64,000 nucleotides of DNA from contig OZ023208.1 of assembly GCA_963995525.1 (NCBI GenBank), positions 24,261,684 through 24,325,683 on the forward strand. The letters are read 5' to 3'. The position numbers were made by a program, and so were the translations under genes. Origin of the DNA: Escarpia spicata. Its lineage: Eukaryota; Annelida; Polychaeta; Sabellida; Siboglinidae. The notes beneath the pieces were generated by a model. It worked only from the letters and a program-made list of their open reading frames with translations, had not been told where the DNA came from and made no database searches. Below are positions 34,786 through 46,164 of the stretch, one piece after another (position 1 is the first letter of the stretch; every line of letters starts with the position of its first letter).

Positions 34786-35981
34786 GGCTTGGGATCCACA
34801 GTCCCATGCGCTGGATTTCCTCATCCGACACCCCCTGTATTACCGCTGTAGTAGCGGCACCGATGCGGAAACTATGATCTTGATAAAACGTGATTGCTAA
34901 ACCTGCCCAAGTCAAGGATTTTTTCAGCTGATCATTAAAGAATGATTTTGAAACAGGAGCACCTCCTGGAAGAAATGAATACTGGTCCTAGTGAGCTCCC
35001 CCGCACTGCCAAATACAATCTGACAGCTTTTACTGCACAAAAGAGGGAATCCGTATGAGCTGGAATAGATAGACACTGGAGGGCCATGGTAATGCTTGTA
35101 AGTGTGAAAAACGATTGTACATTCAGAAGATGATAGTGCCAGCTGGCTCATCTGTTGCAGCAGCAATTTCCCCAATTCTTATGAAAGCATGTCAAGAGAT
35201 ACATGGCTGAAGTCAAAAGGCTATTGAATTAAATATGCGCAGTAGAACTGAACAATTGGTGTAGAACGGGTTTTGTAACTGGTGCCCTCTGATCACAAGA
35301 TTACTTCAGCTTAGCTGCCCCCTGTAAAGGTTTCCTAACGACATACGTAGCAGTTTGATCGACAAGGTGATGCATTTTATGTACGTATGAAATAATGTAC
35401 TGGCAACGGATGAAGGCGCATATCCTTTTTGAAAGGATAATGCGATGAAAAAACACAGCTGGTGTGTTCGATGGAAACCACTGAGTAATGTGGAGATGCG
35501 TATGACAGAAATCATGAAACATTGCGATACTCTTCTGGCATGATTTAATGGTGAGGTCTGACAACGAACCGTTCAACAGTTGCTGGATTACAGACGCCAT
35601 GGCAAGACATCTGGCGGGATGACCGACTGTACTGGCTCGAGGCCATACTGCTTGTGCAGGTCTGGCGTGTCCTTCCTCTGTATGCACCGGGGAAGACAGT
35701 GCGGCTGTCTCCTCCGTCGATGCTGAACCTGCCGCTACTACCGGCCTCGCTGCTGGTGATGCGTAGGTCATACACTGTATTTGTGATGACTTCATTGATG
35801 GCCTGCATCTGTTGCTGCATCAGATGTATCTGCTCCTGCAGCGCAGCGGTGGTGATGGGCATTGGGTCCTCGACAGCCGGTGCCACTACGCTGGTCCCCA
35901 CGTCTCTCACTCGTCAGCGGACTGGCCCAACCGTCTCACCCCTTCGTAACGTTTTGGCGTTTTCCGCTTTCGTGGAGGCAT
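34786..35981 (-). pseudogene. eukaryotic tyrosine recombinase (Crypton/DIRS-like) relic
   Basis: The minus-strand start codon at 35979-35981 begins MPPRKRKTPKRYEGVRR. The protein continues in shifting frames: a region with ALQEQIHLMQQQMQAINEVI (likely coiled coil, about 35860-35800), a SAM-like core-binding part with QLLNGSLSDLTIKS and AMFHDFCHTHLHITQWFPS (35560-35440) and FQKGYAPSSVAST, then ALSSSECTIVFHTYKHYHGP (35140-35080), and finally the catalytic C-terminus HSFRIGAATTAV and VSDEEIQRMGLW (34880-34800). HxxR is the conserved box of tyrosine recombinases. The expected catalytic Tyr after the final motif is not visible. At least three frameshifts and a premature stop (about 35905) make it dead. 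Similarity to Crypton-like or DIRS-like integrases is from memory. Confidence 0.78.
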
Positions 35982-36192
35982 TATGTAATCAGGATCGGCA
36001 GAAACTAGCCGTATGCTCAAACAGCCATTGCAGTATAACTGATCACCAGAACATATATACGTGATCAGTGTTATATACACAGCAGTTTGTTAACGCGCTC
36101 ACCGTAATGGCAGCATATATGGATACAGGCGGAAATGTGTACCACTAATATATCCAATTAAATTGATAGCGTGTTTTTGTGCACTTAAAACT
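35982..36192. other. upstream side of recombinase relic
   Basis: Contains CTGATCAC (36039) and ATATACGTGATCAG (36055-36068), a short inverted pair around a tATATAC stretch. No terminal repeats of the recombinase element were confirmed. Confidence 0.3.
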
Positions 36193-36428
36193 TTACATAC
36201 CGCCGGAATATAGGAACACCCTGTGAGCAGTTGCAAAGGCACAAAACACCGTGAAGGCAACTACAAAATACAGCGAAAATGTCAGACAGATGTAATAGCT
36301 AACCCAACGGCCACCAGCATCTGACACAACGGCAAACAGCGGGGCTAAGAAAGGGCTACCATTTACGCCTATCATAAAGATGAAAAAGACGGCCACCAAT
36401 TGGGCTAATCTTAAGGACCTAAGTAAAT
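36193..36428 (-). CDS. candidate exon: two-helix membrane segment, unknown
   Basis: The minus-strand open frame contains two strongly hydrophobic stretches, QLVAVFFIFMIGVNGSPF with LAPLFAVVSDAG, and YYICLTFSLYFVVAFTVFCA, joined by GGRW. It has the look of a transporter fragment of the major-facilitator kind, but I do not recognise the family. A GTATGT immediately after FLYSGG (about 36193-36200) would be a good splice donor. The upstream edge lies in the 37-bp tandem repeat, which also supplies the first codons. No confirmed start codon is present. It may be an exon, or a chance frame in noncoding DNA. Confidence 0.3.
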
Positions 36429-36577
36429 GCCACTAGTTGGGCTAATTTTAAGGACCTAAATAAATGCCACCAAATTGGGCTACTCTTAAGGACCTAAATA
36501 AATGCCACCAGTTGGGCTAATTTTACGGACCTAAATAAGAGCCGCCAGTTGGGCTAATCTTAAGGACCTAAATAAAT
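36392..36577. repeat. 37-bp tandem repeat, 5 units
   Basis: Five units of the pattern GCCACCAGTTGGGCTAATCT plus TAAGGACCTAAATAAAT. All are 37 bp except the third, which is 38, with 1-5 differences each. One edge overlaps the hydrophobic open frame. Confidence 0.9.
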
Positions 36578-36723
36578 CAGATCATGGCAATAACAATACC
36601 AATGACACAGAAGAGTCAGCATATACAAAAAAGCATGTTAAGTACAGCACTAGTCAGACATTAAACCAGACTGTCGCTTTATTATTGATGAAACCTGTTA
36701 AAGAAATTGTTTGTTATTGAACA

Positions 36724-37185
36724 TTAAGTAATATTAGTAAGAGGACACCCGTTTGCATAGACTTTAAATCCATTCAATTCACAGCTTATTCGCTGAAGCA
36801 ATGACAGCTCCCCGGACGGGTTGAACTTGAAATGAACCTCATCGAAAGGATAATCGGCCCAATTTTTCAAAATTCCGCGATGACACCAACAGTCAATTTG
36901 GTCGAGGGATTTGGAAGTTTCGCGCGTGAAATGATTATACGTGACAACCTTGTCGTTGAAAGTATTGCAAATATCGTAGTTAGATTGGCATGCATTGCGG
37001 AAGAACATTTGCGAAATGGTAACTTTCCGCACGTCGGCCCTGACAGTCAAGTATGTGGAGTACGCCAAAACACTGTCGGCCAACTCGACGGGACTGGCAT
37101 CGTTAATGTCATTTTTCAAATATAGGCTACAGCAACGCCCACATAAATACCATTTCAGCTTCGATCAAATCTTGGTTTTCTGTAA
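36724..37185 (-). CDS. candidate terminal exon: cysteine-rich protein, unknown
   Basis: The minus-strand frame is open from about 37173 to a stop at 36724. It contains WYLCGRCCSLYLKND, TISQMFFRNACQSNYDICNT, QIDCWCHRGILKNWADYPFD and QRISCELNGFKVYANGCPL. There are eight cysteines in about 150 residues, and the composition resembles a secreted or extracellular domain rather than a transposon protein. No Met opens the frame. A TTTTTTACAG (minus strand, about 37189-37180) could be a splice acceptor, but a TGA lies shortly after it in this frame; a second possible acceptor, GTTGCTGTAG, is at about 37138-37129. I do not recognise the family. Confidence 0.35.
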
Positions 37186-37194
37186 AAAACGCAT

Positions 37195-37984
37195 ACAATC
37201 GTGATTTTGCGCGCCGTTAATTGTCATTAATTATTGAAAGGCAGTGAAGTTTTCAGTAACATGACCTGCTTCTACGGAATTCAGAAAATTAAACGTATGG
37301 TAGTATTAAAAACGTTACAGGGAGTGGCTCAAAGCTACCCTATGGTCATGGGTCCCAACCTTCCCCTACAGGAATCGTTGGGCAAAATAGTTATCATGGA
37401 CAAGCAAAAATACGTTCTTTTAACATTAGCATAGGCCTAACATTTAATTGGCTCAGTTTGCACATTCGGTCTTACTCTGAAATATCGATGTAAATATTGT
37501 TGCCGAATAGTTGCTAATGCAGGACATACCAGAATAGAATGAAATTTGTTAGTCCCGACGTAGTCGAAGGTTTTTAAGTTTTAGTGATAATGACGCCACG
37601 ACGGCTTTGCGTATAGCAATCGGTGGTAGTGTATGGGGGGATTCAGTGTTGGTTGAGCCATTTTTCATGATTTTTAATATCTACCACAAAAGTACGTTCC
37701 TAAGTAAAAAGTGTGCTTACTCACATAAATTGCGATTGTTCCCAAAGTGGTAGCCCCTGCTCTACTTAGCATATAGCCAATGACAACACATGACACTTTT
37801 TTATGACTTTACCACTCCATTACACCAGTCCAAGTCAAACAAAGGGTACGACCACTGATCCATATACACATATGTGGATATGTATATAGAGCAGTGGATA
37901 TAAGCACCATTTGTCATTATACACCGTTGGATTTAGGACTGTGGACGCCCCTGGGCAGTGACTGACCAGATATCATGTCATAAA
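37195..37984. repeat. duplicated segment C, partner 23660-24600
   Basis: Collinear with copy B (GATTTTGCGCGCCGTTA, ACGTTCTTTTAAC, GGACTGTGGAC, CAGATATCATG), with many small indels. The left arm of copy B's CRE hairpin is missing. Confidence 0.75.
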
Positions 37985-38576
37985 AATTTACTTCTATTGC
38001 GCCTGTATCCCCACGAATCTGAGCTCAGAGGCGCAATATTCAATAATCTTTAGGCAAAATCGTGAACAGGGACGAGCAAGCGTCATCACTAGAGCAAGAG
38101 ACCTCTGAAGGTTAGGGTGGGAATTCGATTTCAACTAAAATTAATAAGTTTTGAGTGCTTTACGAAAGATAGCTATAGTTTCAGATGATTTTTAAGTGAC
38201 GGGGAGTTGATTCCAGATTTTGGGTGCAGCTACAGGGAAAGCACATTTGCCAATGTTAAGCTTGGTTTTATGAACAAAAAGTTGTTGTGAAACAGATGAT
38301 CTCAGGTTCCTGTGAATATCTTAAACACGTACAAGACTAACCAAATAGGACGGTTGTTGTGTAGAAAAGGAACTACTGTGTATATGTAATAGTTCTCGCT
38401 CTTCCCTATCTCTTACAATAAGGACTTCAGTGCAAAATACGACATTTATCCATTCAGAACACTAATTTGCATTGAACTGAAGCATTCAACTTACGCCTAA
38501 AAACATGTTTACACCAAAGAAAATGCCCAAAAAGTGTTTTGTGAAGGGCCCCATAAAAAGGACATTGCGGGAGCTC
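37985..38576. repeat. downstream flank of zinc-finger copy C
   Basis: Matches copy A 2360-2720 (AGAGCAAGAGACCTCTGAAGG, TTAGGGTGGGAAT, CTTTACGAAAG), then about 200 bp specific to C (38360-38576), then the minisatellite. Confidence 0.7.
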
Positions 38577-39290
38577 CCGTCTACACTGTCCCGTCCACAC
38601 TGTCCCGTCCACACTGTCCCGTCCACACTGTCCCGTCCACACTGTCCCGTCCACACTGTCCCGTCTACACTGTCCCGTTCACACTGTCCCGTCCACACTG
38701 TCCCGTCTACACTGTCCCGTCCACACTGTCCCGTTCACACTGTCCCGTCTACACTGTCCCGTCCACACTGTCCCGTCCACACTGTCCCGTCCACACTGTC
38801 CCGTCCACACTGTCCCGTCTACACTGTCCCGTCTACACTGTCCCGTCCACACTGTCCCGTTCACACTGTCCCGTCTACACTGTCCCGTCTACACTGTCCC
38901 GTCCACACTGTCCCGTCCACACTGTCCCGTCTACACTGTCCCGTCCACACTGTCCCGTCCACACTGTCCCGTCCACACTGTCCCGTCTACACTGTCCCTT
39001 CCACACTGTCCCGTCCACACTGTCCCGTCTACACTGTCCCGTCTACACTGTCCCGTCCACACTGTCCCGTCCACACTGTCCCGTCTACACTGTCCCGTCT
39101 ACACTGTCCCGTCCACACTGTCCCGTCCACACTGTCCCGTCCACACTGTCCCGTCCACACTGTCCCGTCCACACTGTCCCGTCCACACTGTCCCGTCCAC
39201 ACTGTCCCGTCTACACTGTCCCGTCTACACTGTCCCGTCCACACTGTCCCGTTCACACTGTCCCGTCTACACTGTCCCGTCTACAATGCC
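38577..39290. repeat. 14-bp minisatellite, about 51 units
   Basis: The unit is CACACTGTCCCGTC, with a C/T variant mainly at two positions next to the unit boundary and one CCTTCC variant at 38997. Because 14 is not a multiple of three and the unit has no stop, long open frames run on both strands (TVPSTLSRPHCPVH-like repeats, up to 273 codons). These are artefacts of the repeat. Confidence 0.97.
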
Positions 39291-39922
<632 letters not shown>

Positions 39923-41047
39923 TTAATACGGTTTCTCCCCAGTGTGGATGCGGACATGTTTCTTCAAATTGCTATTTTGTGAGAACTGTGCACCACAGGT
40001 ATCACATTTGTAGGGTTTCTCCCCAGTATGAATTCTCACATGACTCTTCAAATGACTACGTTTTGAGAACTGTGCACCACAGATGTCACATTTGTAGGGT
40101 TTCTCCCCAGTATGAATTCTGACATGACTCTTCAAATTACAATTTTGTGAGAACTGTACACCACAGATATCACATTTGTAGGGTTTCTCTCCAGTATGAA
40201 TTCTGACATGATTCTTCAAATAAACACTTCTTGAGAATTGTACACCACAGGTATCGCAGTTGTAGGGTTTCTCCCCAGTATGAATTCTGACATGATTCTT
40301 CAAACTACCATTTACTGAGAACTGTGCACCACAGGTATCACATTTGTAGGGTTTCTCCCCAGTATGAATTCTGACATGAATCTTTAAACAACCACTTTCT
40401 GAGAACTGTGCACCACAGGTATCACATTTGTACGGTTTCTCCCCAGTATGAATTCTGACATGATTCTTCAAACTACCACTTACCGAGAACTGTGAACCAC
40501 AGATATCACATTTGTAGGGTTTCTCCCCAGTATGAGTTCTGACATGAATCTTCAAATCAATTTTTCTTGAGAATTGTGCACCACAGATATCACATTTGTA
40601 GGGTTTCTCTCCAGTATGAATTCTGACATGACTCTTCAAATTACCACTTTCTGAGAACTGTGCACCACAGGTATCACATTTGTACGGTTTCTCCCCAGTA
40701 TGAATTCTGACATGATTCTTCAAACTACCACTTACCGAGAACTGTGAACCACAGATATCACATTTGTAGGGTTTCTCCCCAGTATGAGTTCTGACATGAA
40801 TCTTCAAATCAATTTTTCTTGAGAATTGTGCACCACAGATATCACATTTGTAGGGTTTCTCTCCAGTATGAATTCTGACATGACTCTTCAAATTACCACT
40901 TTCTGAGAATTGTGCACCACACGTAACACATTTGTACGATTTCTCCCCAATATGAATTCCGACATGTGTCATTATGTCGCTTTTGTTTACTAGAATATCA
41001 CGTCTGAATTTGTTATCAATGATATGAGTGTGCATATTCGCAGACAT
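39923..41047 (-). CDS. C2H2 zinc-finger array, 12 fingers (copy C)
   Basis: The longest array in the window: an N-terminal degenerate finger (NKSDIMTHVGIHIGEKSYK), then 12 complete C2H2 fingers with TGEKPYKC linkers. Helix residues -1/2/3/6 read EGNS, RIDI, VGSN, EGNS, RIDI, VGSN, EGCI, VGSN, RVYN, QCNS, KSHS and QSNK. Fingers 1-3 and 4-6 are identical in DNA (252-bp unit). The frame ends at a TAA that replaces the Lys codon after TGEKPY, so the protein would end inside a linker. No effector domain was found. The ATG at 41047 lies in degenerate sequence and may not be the true start. A nuclear DNA-binding role is inferred from the family only. This could be a truncated but expressed gene or a young pseudogene. 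Confidence 0.85.
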   Translation of the reverse strand: MSANMHTHIIDNKFRRDILVNKSDIMTHVGIHIGEKSYKCVTCGAQFSESGNLKSHVRIHTGEKPYKCDICGAQFSRKIDLKIHVRTHTGEKPYKCDICGSQFSVSGSLKNHVRIHTGEKPYKCDTCGAQFSESGNLKSHVRIHTGEKPYKCDICGAQFSRKIDLKIHVRTHTGEKPYKCDICGSQFSVSGSLKNHVRIHTGEKPYKCDTCGAQFSESGCLKIHVRIHTGEKPYKCDTCGAQFSVNGSLKNHVRIHTGEKPYNCDTCGVQFSRSVYLKNHVRIHTGEKPYKCDICGVQFSQNCNLKSHVRIHTGEKPYKCDICGAQFSKRSHLKSHVRIHTGEKPYKCDTCGAQFSQNSNLKKHVRIHTGEKPY

Positions 41048-41660
41048 ATTGACAATAGCATAGGTTCTAACCTGTTTTCATATACATCACATGTTTCACA
41101 AGAGAGGATGTTCACTTCTCTCTTCAAAGCAACACAGACAGATGTAGAAGTACACATGTATATTACACTAAGAGAAAGTTGTAAAGGACATGCATCACAT
41201 TTGAAGGTTGATCACAAGACTGGGTGCACGTGACACCAGAAGAGAGTCTGCACAGGTGTCACATGAAAAGGTTACTCCACCGTGGGAATGTGTGTCAGCA
41301 GCTTGAAAGTGATACTCTGAGAAGACGAATGTCCACAATTTCACTTTTGAAAGTTTCCTCCATAAATCAGAGAACACAGAGTCGCAGACGGACACTTAAT
41401 TGTTCACACAACTGTCACACTTGAATGGTTTCCCAACCAAGAGGGAGTTGGTGTCTCTTTAAATATAACACTGCTCCACAAGAGACAAAGTCACATGTTT
41501 TCTCTTGTTCCTGACAGCAAACATATGGACATTCAGTGTCAGGGCTCGATGTCCTATGTTACGTTGGTCCACACAACTTGATAGCTGTTGCTATGCGAGT
41601 CTTTGCAACTTGATCAAGTGATTGAAACTCTGATGCATACAGCCGTCGATAGTGTCACAC
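41048..41660 (-). pseudogene. degenerate 5' part of zinc-finger copy C
   Basis: Minus-strand traces such as VCDSVFSDLWRKLSKVK and DTHSHGGVTFSCDTCADS (41195-41395) parallel copy B (26150-26425). GKPFKCDSC is near 41440. Stops interrupt the frame. The right part is the conserved flank block shared by A, B, C and D. Confidence 0.65.
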
Positions 41661-42129
41661 ACATCTGAAACAATATATATATCAGTAATGAAGGCAACAT
41701 TAGAGACACTAGAAACACGTAAATTGTAGAGAATTGTAATCTATTGTAAGACACTATATCCATTCTATATTGTACTGTAAACTATAACTATAGAAAGACT
41801 AAAATTACTTAAGCTATGCACATTAGCATAACCAAGGCTACAAGGAGACATGATAGAAGACACTAAAACAGTGATTAAAATGTACGATAATAAACCCGCA
41901 CTAAATCCACTGAAATAGGAGGATGTGAATGTGACTAAAAAAATGTACGCAGAACAAAACTAAATCTAAGAAAACTGCGTACCCTCGTCGAACATCTAAG
42001 TGTAAATGAGTAATACAGGCTAGATCAATAACCTCATTTAAAATCATCTTAAGACTTGAGAAATTCTGGACTATCCATGTAATACTAGTCTCGCTTAACC
42101 AATTCTTGTCCGGCTTCATGACTCCGACA
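41661..42129. repeat. zinc-finger copy C upstream flank, left of MITE
   Basis: Matches 4205-4680 of copy A and 61440-61790 of copy D. It ends at CTCCGACA (42122-42129), the left target duplication of the hAT MITE. Confidence 0.75.
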
Positions 42130-42899
42130 CAACATTGGCAAGTTTAACCCGCCGCCCGGGTTAAACCCGGGTTGGGTTTAACCCGGGTTGGCCTAAACCT
42201 CCATTTTGGGCTAAACTGGGTTAAACCCGGGTTAAACTATTTTTCAGGCACATTTTATCACAATATGAAAGAATAAAGCAGGCAAAGTGTTTCATATAGC
42301 TTTATTACCAATATGAAACAGTTAACTAACATTGTACATAGAAATGCACATACATATATTATTGTTTTCATGCTTCACTGCTTCACTCTGGACTTTGTCA
42401 CTCACAGTGTTGTGTATTCTCTTAGTTGGTGAGTTGAGCTAATCAACTTAACAATGAATCAGTGGTGGCTCTGGTAACTTTAGAGGATGGAGGATGAATC
42501 CAGTTGTTGGCAGTGAACACAAGTGCTGAGAGGGTAGATTACCACCTGCCAGTCTCCAGGGCTCTATATCCTCCTGTTCCTTAACCTGCAAGCTGACACC
42601 AGGCTGTACTGGTGTAGGTGACTGGAATCACTGCACTTCTTCAGAAGACTCAGCTAGTAATTAATGGCAGTGTCCAGTGTGAGAGAGACATGAATTTTAT
42701 GGCTATGGTACACTGACAAAAGTTCCTTTTATATTGGACTTTCTGGCCTGGTTTAAATACATAAAAGGATTATGGTCTGAACTGGTATCTAGTACAAGTT
42801 GTTTAAACCATCATCAATATACATACCAACTAGTAAAACCCGGGTTTAACCCGCCGGGCTGGGCAAAACCAGTTTAACCCGGGTTAAACCCCAACCCTG
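42130..42899. mobile_element. hAT-type MITE with 8-bp target duplication
   Basis: A 770-bp element is flanked by CTCCGACA (42122-42129) and CTCCGACC (42900-42907), matching at 7 of 8 bases. Left end CAACATTGGCAAGTTTAACC and reverse-complemented right end CAGGGTTGGGGTTTAACCCG form imperfect terminal inverted repeats, and both ends are dense in GTTTAACCCGGGTTAAAC palindromes. The CA..GTTGG ends and 8-bp duplication fit hAT elements. Copy A has the uninterrupted site near 4676. No transposase is encoded, so it would depend on one in trans. Confidence 0.85.
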
Positions 42900-43429
42900 C
42901 TCCGACCCGACGTGTACATAGTCTGGCTCAGTACACAACTTCCTAATGCTAACCGCCAGATGGCAAGTCTATCCTCCAGAATGTTTATATATGTATTATG
43001 TTTTTGATAATGAAACAGAATTATACAAAAAAGTACCTTAAACTAAATGAACATAACAAAATTTGGCCAAAAAAGTAAATTACAATAATATGTCATGTAC
43101 ATCTACAATCAAAGTAATAAAATTATATTGTATTAATTTTAAAAGTAGAATTGTTTATTTTTGTTTTACAATCACTAATACAATATGTACCATATTCTTT
43201 GTATTTTGTAAAAAATAGTTTAAGATTACACAAACATTTTCTCACATCATAGTAAAAACGACAAAAGGGTGGATGTGGAACCACTGGGTGGAACTTGTGT
43301 GTCGTTTTACTGTTTTGAGGAAGGGGGTTTAATGACAAAGGAGGGGGAAACTGGATCAAGATGAGAGGGAGGTCACTTATAAACAGGCTAAAACAATCAT
43401 ATTATATCACAAGCAGAGAAAGAGATGGC
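42900..43429. repeat. zinc-finger copy C upstream flank, right of MITE
   Basis: Collinear with 4680-5188 of copy A, including CAGAATGTTTATATATGTAT and GTGGAACCACTGGGTGGAAC, up to the RTE-like element. Confidence 0.8.
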
Positions 43430-45170
43430 TGAAACAGCTCCTCATTTCTGGTTTTGTGCATAGAATTCTTTGCAGATATTGGTTAAGGAAAGCCTGGATG
43501 TTGCCCAGTGTTGTTTTTGTTATTCTCCATGTTTCAGAGCCATACAACAATACTGATTTTACATTTCAATTAAAAATCCTGATTTTTTGTTTTGTTTTTT
43601 GAATTCCAGATGTTTTTAGTATCAGGAATGTTGTCCGTGCCTTGCCCACTCTTGGTGCAACACCTGCCTCTGTACCACCTTGTTTGTTTATCACGCTCCC
43701 TAAGTATGTAAATGAATCCACTTCCTCAAGGGTCTCTCTGCCTGCTATAACTGGGTAGTCGTTCCTACTGTGTACTTTCATGATCTTGGTTTTGTTTCTG
43801 TTGATCTTCAGACCTGTCTTTGCTGTTGTTGATTTTAAAAAATGTAATTTTGTCCTGCATCTGTTTGTGGGTGTGTGATAGTAATGTCAGGTCATCAGGC
43901 AAGTCCAAGTCCTCCAGCTCAGTCCATGGTGTCCACAGTATGCCATTTCACCTCCCGTCCGTGGTGGTCCTCATAATCCAGTCAATCATGAGGATAAACA
44001 GCCAAACCCCCGTCTCAACTTCAAAACTATCTGATAGTCGTCATCCATGTACCACCTGGCAAGACATTCCTTGGTAGGTGCTCTGGATCACGGAGATTAC
44101 CTTTTCTGGAATGCCACAATGTCTCATCAGATTCCAGAGTGTCTGTCTGTCCACACTGTCAAATGCTTTCTCATAGTCATGTGGTGAGTTCCATTCCAAC
44201 GATTGTTCTAATATGATGCGAATAGTAGCTATTAGATCTGTGCAAGATCTATCCTGTTGGAAACCTGCTTGGTGTTCTCGGAGCTTTCCATCCACTGCTT
44301 CTTTCATCCTCTCTAACATCACTCCGTTCAGCACTTTTCCCGGAACTGATAGTAACATTATTCCTCTATACTTTCTTGGGGAGCTTGACTACGAGTCCCT
44401 TTCTCCATTCCTCTGGAACTCTTTCGTGTTCCCAGACTTTCTTGAAGAGGTTGTGTACCGGGGATAGTATTTCCGTGGATGTGTTAATATCTGCCTGTAT
44501 CGCCTCTGCTGGTATTTCATCCGGTGCTGCTGCCTTTTTGTTTTTCACTTTCTTGATTGCATTCTTGATTTCTGTTCTGCTTGGTTTATCACAGTTTATA
44601 GGTAGAACTGTCTCTGCTAAGGGGATGACTGGGAGATCTTCTGGAGTGTGTCGGTTTAATAGTTCTGTGAAGTACTCCACCCATCTCTTTAGTTGGTCGT
44701 CTACCTTGGTGAGGGCTTTTCCTTGCTTGTATTTAATTGGTTTGTCCCTTGGTTGATACTTGCCTGCCAGCTTCTTTGTTATGTCATATAGATCTTTCAT
44801 GTTTCTTTTTGTTGCTGCCTCCTCTGCCTGTGTTGCCAGGTTGTCCTCCAGGTTGTCCACCAAGCTTCACTTGTCGCTTCTGATACTCTTCTTTACCTCC
44901 TTCTGAGCTTGTGTGTACTGTGCTTGGGCTTCTGCTTTCGTTGCTCTAGTTTTTGTGCTGTTCAGTATCGCCTTCTTTTCCTTTCGCACTTGTAGCTTGA
45001 GTAACGTGTCAGCTGTCATCCAATCTTTGTGCTTTGTTTTCTTTCTGCCTACTGTCTCTTCACAAGCACCAGTCCACATCTGCTTGGCTTGTTGCCACTT
45101 CGGTTCTAGTTCAATGTGCTATCGTATAGTTCTTGCAGCACATGGTATCTGTTCGAGAGGCTGATCCGGT
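43430..45170 (-). pseudogene. RTE-like LINE reverse transcriptase relic (copy C, long)
   Basis: The minus strand reads, in order, KHKDWMTADTLLKLQVRKEK (45040), KNMKDLYDITKK-like sequence with LAGKYQPRDKPIKYKQGKAL (44790-44710), WVEYFTELLNRHTPEDLPVI, KKAAAPDEIPAEAIQAD, VPEEWRKGLVVKLPKK, ERMKEAVDGKLREHQAGFQQ, DRSCTDLIATIRIILEQSLE, DYEKAFDSVDRQTLWNL (catalytic Asp), QSTYQGMSCQVVHGG, DLDLPDDLTLLSHT (PDD in place of ADD), and LEEVDSFTYLGSVINKQGG (43715). A few frame breaks (near 44360, 44865, 44000 and 43880) separate the pieces. It has 1.1 kb more RT sequence than the copy A relic. Family: RTE/RTEX-like, from memory. Confidence 0.85.
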
Positions 45171-46164
45171 ATTTCTCTGTCGTTCCCTTGTCGTTCAGTA
45201 GATCTATGTTCTAACATGTTCTTGTGCTGCTGCCCTGTGCTGTGTGCCTCTTAAGATGAAGCTTGAATGTTGCCACCACCAGGTTACGATTTTTACATGT
45301 GCTATAAATTCCATCATTTGGTGCTATTTTGTTTGGTACCATGGAAATCGGGTGTCAGGCAGAGAAAATATCAGCATAATTTTTTACTCAGTAAGAACTT
45401 CTCGACAAGCAAATTATTTATTCTTTCCCAGAGGCTCAAGACCATCAAATATTTCGTCGGGCTGGAAACTTTGAAAAAGTGTCGTCCTGCAAGACCAGCA
45501 GATTTTTTTAAAGAAAATAATTGAGCACTCGTCTGGTATCCGGGCCACCCTCAACTACCGGGCTACTGTAGTACACTATTTCGAACCCTGCACTGCAAAT
45601 GCTGCTGTGCGGGTGGAACTTCCACAAGGTCTACAATAAATAATGGGCCCAAAGATCACTCTTAGTCATAGATCGATGTCAGACGGTGCTGAAAACTGTA
45701 CATAAATTATGGAATATATTCTTAATAGAAAGAATAAGGTACATAGAAATACCTGTTTCCTTGCAACTTTTGCAAAGGCACATATATGTAATTTTTAAAT
45801 TGAAAATTACATTATCAATATTGCTGGAATTAAAACCCATCATTTTTACATGTAAATAATGCATACATTTCATGAAACAACAGATTGAATAATTTTGTCT
45901 TTTTAATTGTCATAAACATACTTCAAACAAATTCATGACATGCTTACCATAAGGACAAATATCCCATAGCTTGTGCTCTGCACGGCAAATCATGACGTTT
46001 TTCGGTGTGCCCGTTCTGTTTCTATTGTCTCAGAGCACTGCTTCATCAAGTTCATGTAGTCTCTACAGTAACAAAATATCATGCATGTTATGATCATGTT
46101 AGCCTGTGCCTGCGGTTTGACTAAAAGGCGCACAACCACGAACGACCACGCACAACCAAAATGT
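45171..46164. other. unassigned DNA with a small dispersed repeat
   Basis: At 45432-45570 it matches 57803-57915 (CAAATATTTCGTCGGGCYGG, AAAGAAAATAAT), a repeat with no coding signal. The rest is AT-rich and unrecognised. Confidence 0.45.
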
